A stretch of 64,000 bases of DNA from positions 62,001 to 126,000 of the forward strand of contig MU006108.1 of assembly GCA_010093705.1 (NCBI GenBank), given 5' to 3'. Below are positions 59,792-64,000 of the stretch, one piece after another. The notes under the pieces were generated by a model. The model saw nothing but the letters and a program-made list of their open reading frames with translations. It was not told the origin of the DNA and searched no databases. Within the stretch, counting starts at the first letter, position 1, and every line of letters begins with the position of its first letter. This DNA is from Patellaria atrata CBS 101060. Its lineage: Eukaryota; Ascomycota; Dothideomycetes; Patellariales; Patellariaceae. Position numbers and translations under genes: made by a program.

Positions 59792-61715
59792 ATGTACTTC
59801 GCTCGTACTCTATTCGCTATCGTAACTCTCCTTGTAGTCGCATCTAATTCGATTGCCCTTAAAGGTATTACGGCCGGTGTTTGTATCCAGTCCGGACGAA
59901 GGCCTTTTAGGCAAGATATCGAACAGTTTCAAAAAGAGAGACGGATGTTTACTCTGTACATCCTTGCTTTGCGGGAGTTTAACACGGCAGATGAAAACGA
60001 TCTTCTTTCAGGTACCAGAGTGGCTGGTAAGTTTTGCCACGTTCGATCATTGTTCTTTCTTTCACCTTTTAGCCATGCTGATAACAATGAACATTTAGGA
60101 ATCCACGGCTGGCCATACAAGGTGTATGATAATGTAACAAGTTACGCAGAAAACCCGACGGTTGGGTATGCACTTCATCAGTCCATCCTTTTCGGACCAT
60201 GGCATCAGGCGTATTTGGCTCACTATGAACAAATAATCTTTGAGTATGCCCAGAAGATAGCTTCGAAATATCCTGACGGGAAACGGACAAAGTATATGCT
60301 TGCGGCCAACTTTCTCCGGATCCCTTACTGGGATTGGAGTCGTTCGCCCGAGCTGCCCGAAATCGTTAAGAGAAAGAAAATTGATATTGACATGCCAGAG
60401 GGAAGACGAAGGATTGATAACCCGTTATACACCTTCGAGTTCAAAGGAGCTACTGATTCGGTGAGTGAATCCCCAACACGTAGAAAATATGTTTTAACCT
60501 GCACGATCATTCTTCTGTTCTCTTCAAATAGAGAAAATTTTTGCTCATAACGCGATTTCGCTAATAGTAGCACCACAGTTTCTGGGTTGTAAAGAAATAG
60601 TTCGAGCTTCTGACATCGTGAATGATAGATGTACTACTAGGGATGATTTGGCGAATGCGGCTATGACAAACATAGGAAAAGCTCTGCGAGAAGATACATA
60701 CCGTCTCATCGCTTCCCAGCCCAATTTTGCAGCATTTTCGAACCAGGCGTATAGAGGTCCATTACGAAATAATAACCCGGGGAACATGGAGGAAATTCAC
60801 AACCGGGTCCATGCCTTCGTCGCGGGCCACATGAACTACATCGCCGCTTCATCATTCGATCCCTTATTTTTCTTGCATCACGCCAACGTGGACAGATTTT
60901 ACGAGATCTGGAAGGCCATCTACCCCGACTCGTACGTGATCGATCAACTGCACCAGGATCCGACGTTTACTTACGGGCCGAATACTACCGAGACGATCAA
61001 CACCCCGCTGGCTCCGTTCAAGAGAGACGACAATGGCAACTTTCACACAGCCGCCACAATCCGATCCACGAAGAACGTCGGATACTCTTATCCCGAAATT
61101 CAGGATTGGGGCAACATCACATCTGCTCAGCTATCGCTCAATGTCAAAAAGGAGCTCAACAAAATCCTCAACCCCACGGGTACCACCCACGCGGGAAGTG
61201 GCAATCGTTCGGCTAGGAAGCGTTTAGGAAAGAGAAATGTGCTTGAACCGTATAACGAATATCTTATTAACATCGTAGTTGATAAGAATAGTCTCGGCAC
61301 CTCCTTTTTCAATCGCTTTTTCCTCGGTGAACCACCAGCTAATCCGAAAGATTGGACGACGGCGAAGAACCTCGCTGCTTCTCACGCCGTGCTTGTCCAA
61401 ACTCAGCAGGTCGACGGTGACGTTATTCCTGTAGTCGCTCAATTGTCTCTCACAACAGCACTAGAGGAAGCTAAAGAGGGTGGCAAAATCGAAAACTTAG
61501 ACCTAGAATCCGTAAAGGATTTCCTGGATGAAAACTTAGAATGGCGAGTGCAGAAACTCGACGGGAACACCGTCGACCCCGCAAGCCTCGTAGATCTGCA
61601 CATCACCGTAGGCTATCAAGTAGTAACGCCGAATGATGATCTTGGAAGCTTTAGCGAATATGGCCCTTTTGAGACTCTGAAAATCAACTGGAGTGATGGG
61701 AACTTGGCGAGATGA
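59792..61715 (+). CDS. secreted tyrosinase (polyphenol oxidase)
   Basis: Three exons (59792-60026, 60099-60460, 60534-61715) give 592 residues. Type-3 copper enzyme oxidising phenols to quinones, leading to melanin-like pigments. Signal peptide MYFARTLFAIVTLLVVASNS. CuA ligands: His81 (GIHGWPY), His105 (ALHQS), His114 (FGPWHQAYLAHYEQ), with the usual 24 and 9 spacing. CuB: His288 and His292 (EEIHNRVHAF), His314/315 (LFFLHHANVDRFYEIW). The third exon's acceptor is the second AG of TAGAG; only this keeps frame and yields VRASDIVNDRCTTRDDLANA. A C-terminal domain of ~200 residues follows a basic linker (SARKRLGKRNVLEPYNEY) with a Lys-Arg site. Such domains usually shield the active site until cut. 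All catalytic parts are intact. Confidence 0.94.
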
Positions 61716-62247
61716 GGGAGGACGACACAAACGAGTAGCAGGTCTCCTATTATGTCAATGTAAGTTTATGACAGTGCGGCATTTGGTCAAAAGGGGGGTT
61801 GGCGGCTGATATATTTCCAGCAATCGGAATGATCTCGCGATGGAAGTTCTCGTCTCTCCTTTAATCCCGTTAGCTTTGTACATAAGAATAATTCCTTTCG
61901 AATCTATTAGCTACTATCCCGCGGGATAGGGTTCAAAAAATCTTCTCAAGCGTATACACTTTTTGACGCCTACCACGTAAGTGAAGGATCATTTTTGCTT
62001 TCCGGTGCTTTAACAATGATCAATGCCGGCTCAAACTGTAGATCGGGCAAGCCAGCAATCCTACTCTTACAGATGCTACCGAACAATGAGACTCATCAAT
62101 TGCTTCACCATTATTCGACAGAGTCTGCACCCTAAAGGCCCTTGTTAGGTAAGAGTCACATGGAAGTCAGAATCTGGAGGCTCTCCGAACTGCGCGACAT
62201 CAGTCCGGCTGACATGGTGCATGGCAGTCTTCAAAAGCAGGTCTTAT

Positions 62248-63783
62248 GTACAGTAGAGTAGCTCGGTAAGATGAATTTCGTGCATCTGGTCGCCTGGCGT
62301 GGCTGCGCATTTACATGGAAATGCATCCTGAACTCGATAGAGATGACTTGTGATGCAGTAGGAAAATGAGGGGTGCATGCAAGTCATACGAGTCAGGTCA
62401 GGGCTCCCAAGCAAGCGCTACCTCAAGGTATGCCTAAGGAGCCCTGGGAGCCCTTCGAGCCTTGAGCTTTGAGCCTTCAAGGCTTCAAGGTTTCAAGGTT
62501 TCCAACCTAACAAGTGCCTAATAAGTTAACCCTCGAGGCTCGAAGCGGGGAGAAAACGCTAAGATAGATCGACGCTTTTGTGGGGTAATAAAGTTGCGAC
62601 GGACCTCTGCCTGTATAAGTCTATAAGAGGCTTGATAAAGCCTGTACAGTAGAACTATGGGACCAAGGACCAAAATAGAAGAGACATGGTTCTGTACAGT
62701 GACAGTATGATGGTCGAAAGCACTCGCATTGCACTATTTGCAAACCCATGGAAACTATTACCCCATCGTGCTGGTGCGCTTCGTAAAAATCGAGTAATAT
62801 CAGAAGCGTCGTTCGTGCAGAGTTACGGTATAGGCCGAGCTAGAATCTTTTGCAAAACGTGGGATTCCGTCTTTCCAAACTCTCGTCGTCGGCGTTCGTC
62901 AAGTTACGGTTATGGATGGGTTCGCGAAGTTGTTCCTTGCCATATTTGAAGGTCCCAGACTGTTCTTATACTGCCGATGTACAGCAGCCGCGTGGGGGTT
63001 TTTCCTCTGCCACCCATTCTCCGATTCTGCTGGTCTCAGGAACACGGCATGAAACGGGCAAATGTGAATCGACTGTGCATCCTTGGGCCTGCCATTAACA
63101 GCCATTTGGGTGATAAAAAGCAAATCGAGGCTGAATCTTTCCAACCCATTGGGTCGCAAAAACATCTTCAAGTACTGTACAGTAACTCCAAGCATCTTCA
63201 ACCATAATCATCCGGAAATGGACGTTGAAAGTCGGAAACCCACGACGACGCGAGGGAAGGAATTGCAGTACAGTAGTACTCTGTAATATCGACGTAAGGT
63301 AGCCGTTTAGAAGAGATATCGAGTCGGTTCGTTCCAGCGCCAAGCGTAGGTTAGTCCTGGGGAAGTATAATGATGGATACTTCGGTACAGTATGGGTAAA
63401 GTACTCTTTTCATATCTCGTCACTCGTGAGTCGTGGATGGATGTCATTCATAGTCGATGATCAAAGGTTAAACTTAGTTATGCCCCCATGGAGGGAAAAG
63501 GCTCCTCTGGAATTTTTTAGTATCTTCATAATTTCCCCATGATTCAAATTCCCATTAATTGAACGCCCAAAATCCCATTTATTTGCTACACTGCTACTGT
63601 AGAACTTGAGCAGTGTTACATACGGTGCTAACTCGAATGCTTGCTGATACAAAAGTAACGCCACCGGATGGAATTACGTGGGGGTTCGGTCTGAGGAGTC
63701 GTCATCCAATCCCCGTACTTCCTGCGCTTACTCGGGCGTATCCCTTGCAAAACTGACGAAGCTTATACGGTCCAGTACAGTAG
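62248..63783. repeat. dispersed GTACAGT(A) motif cluster
   Basis: GTACAGT occurs at 62248, 62644, 62694, 63178, 63268, 63385 and 63775; four of these extend to GTACAGTAG, and the one at 63178 lies in the perfect palindrome TACTGTACAGTA (63173-63184). Confidence 0.8.
62455..62505. repeat. short imperfect tandem repeats (GAGCCTT / TTCAAGG)
   Basis: Consecutive GAGCCTT/GAGCTTT units run into CTTCAAGG, CTTCAAGG, TTTCAAGG and TTTCC units. Confidence 0.7.
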
Positions 63784-64000
63784 CAAACAAAATAGCGAAC
63801 TCGATTGCCAGATCATTCACCAGAAAAGGCCCTCGTATGAGAAAAACGGCGGGAAATGGGGGTAAGGCAATCGGCTCGGAAAGAGGAGCTCATACATATG
63901 TGCACGATCTTGTGACAACGATGGAAATTTGCTACCCAGCATGAACAACATGGCCAACATCGCATGCTGCCACGTCTTTCATTCTCATACGAGCATCATT

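Larger units (their letters stand above)
61716..64000. other. right-edge gene-free region rich in GTACAGT motifs
   Basis: 2.3 kb without a recognisable gene. Overlapping frames at 62.7-63.3 and 63.7-63.9 kb lack motifs. Notable content is a run of GTACAGT sites and a short TTCAAGG repeat, described separately. Confidence 0.5.

Noticed and set aside
42994-61715. A dikaritin-type peptide cluster (kexin, repeat-containing secreted precursor, tyrosinase close together)
   Set aside because: The repeat units of the secreted protein are not separated by Lys-Arg sites, no UstYa-like (DUF3328) gene is seen, and unrelated housekeeping genes lie between. The set looks coincidental.
1-64000. tRNA genes, LTR or other mobile elements
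   Set aside because: I looked for T-loop-like GGTTCGANTCC signatures, terminal repeats, transposase and polymerase motifs and saw none that held up; a covariance-model or repeat-library search would be decisive.

Overview
The window is 64 kb of nuclear DNA from a filamentous ascomycete (Pezizomycotina; Leotiomycetes is my guess, not shown by the sequence). The evidence is many short introns (about 41-111 nt, GTAAG/GTATG-type donors, CAG/TAG acceptors), spacing of roughly one gene per 3 kb, and protein families typical of moulds (kexin, fungal tyrosinase, SMYD-like SET proteins, glycine-rich RRM protein). I see no virus-like element, no complete transposon, no rRNA, tRNA or CRISPR. One run of 235 N lies at 55536-55770.

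Layout. 0.5-9.2 kb: a small Par32-like (DUF3602) protein, the mitochondrial phosphate carrier PIC2, the splicing helicase PRP16, and divergently from it the ribosome-biogenesis WD40 protein PWP1. 9.2-18.1 kb: a Ser-rich conserved fungal protein behind a long ATG-free leader, the cell-cycle subunit CKS1, and a divergent drug-type MFS transporter and short-chain dehydrogenase. 18.3-21.1 kb: a membrane-protein gene interrupted by two in-frame stops, then three families of decayed tandem duplications. 21.3-29.8 kb: a SET/MYND protein, an unrecognised four-exon gene, the ER SNARE SEC20 (with a terminal KDEL), mitochondrial ribosomal protein mL53, and inorganic pyrophosphatase, which has an in-frame presequence-like extension. 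30.3-42 kb: an unrecognised basic protein of about 673 residues, a glycine-rich RNA-binding protein behind an ATG-free leader of nearly 1 kb, and a very large PhoD-like phosphatase.

43-62 kb is richer in secretory genes: the Golgi protease kexin, a secreted copper amine oxidase, a secreted protein built on tandem ETMPPVVH repeats, and a secreted tyrosinase. Each of the three cargo proteins carries Lys-Arg sites of the kind kexin cuts. Between them lie a HECT-like E3 ligase (UBE3D family) and a small coiled-coil protein whose N-terminus copies the histone H3 tail (ARIKQTAR against ARTKQTAR). That H3 mimic is the observation I would follow first.

Most genes are housekeeping and scattered; I see no secondary-metabolite backbone enzyme or operon-like unit. 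Exon joins were worked out by hand. For each multi-exon gene I checked that the summed exon length is a multiple of three and that the joins restore family motifs where the family is known.
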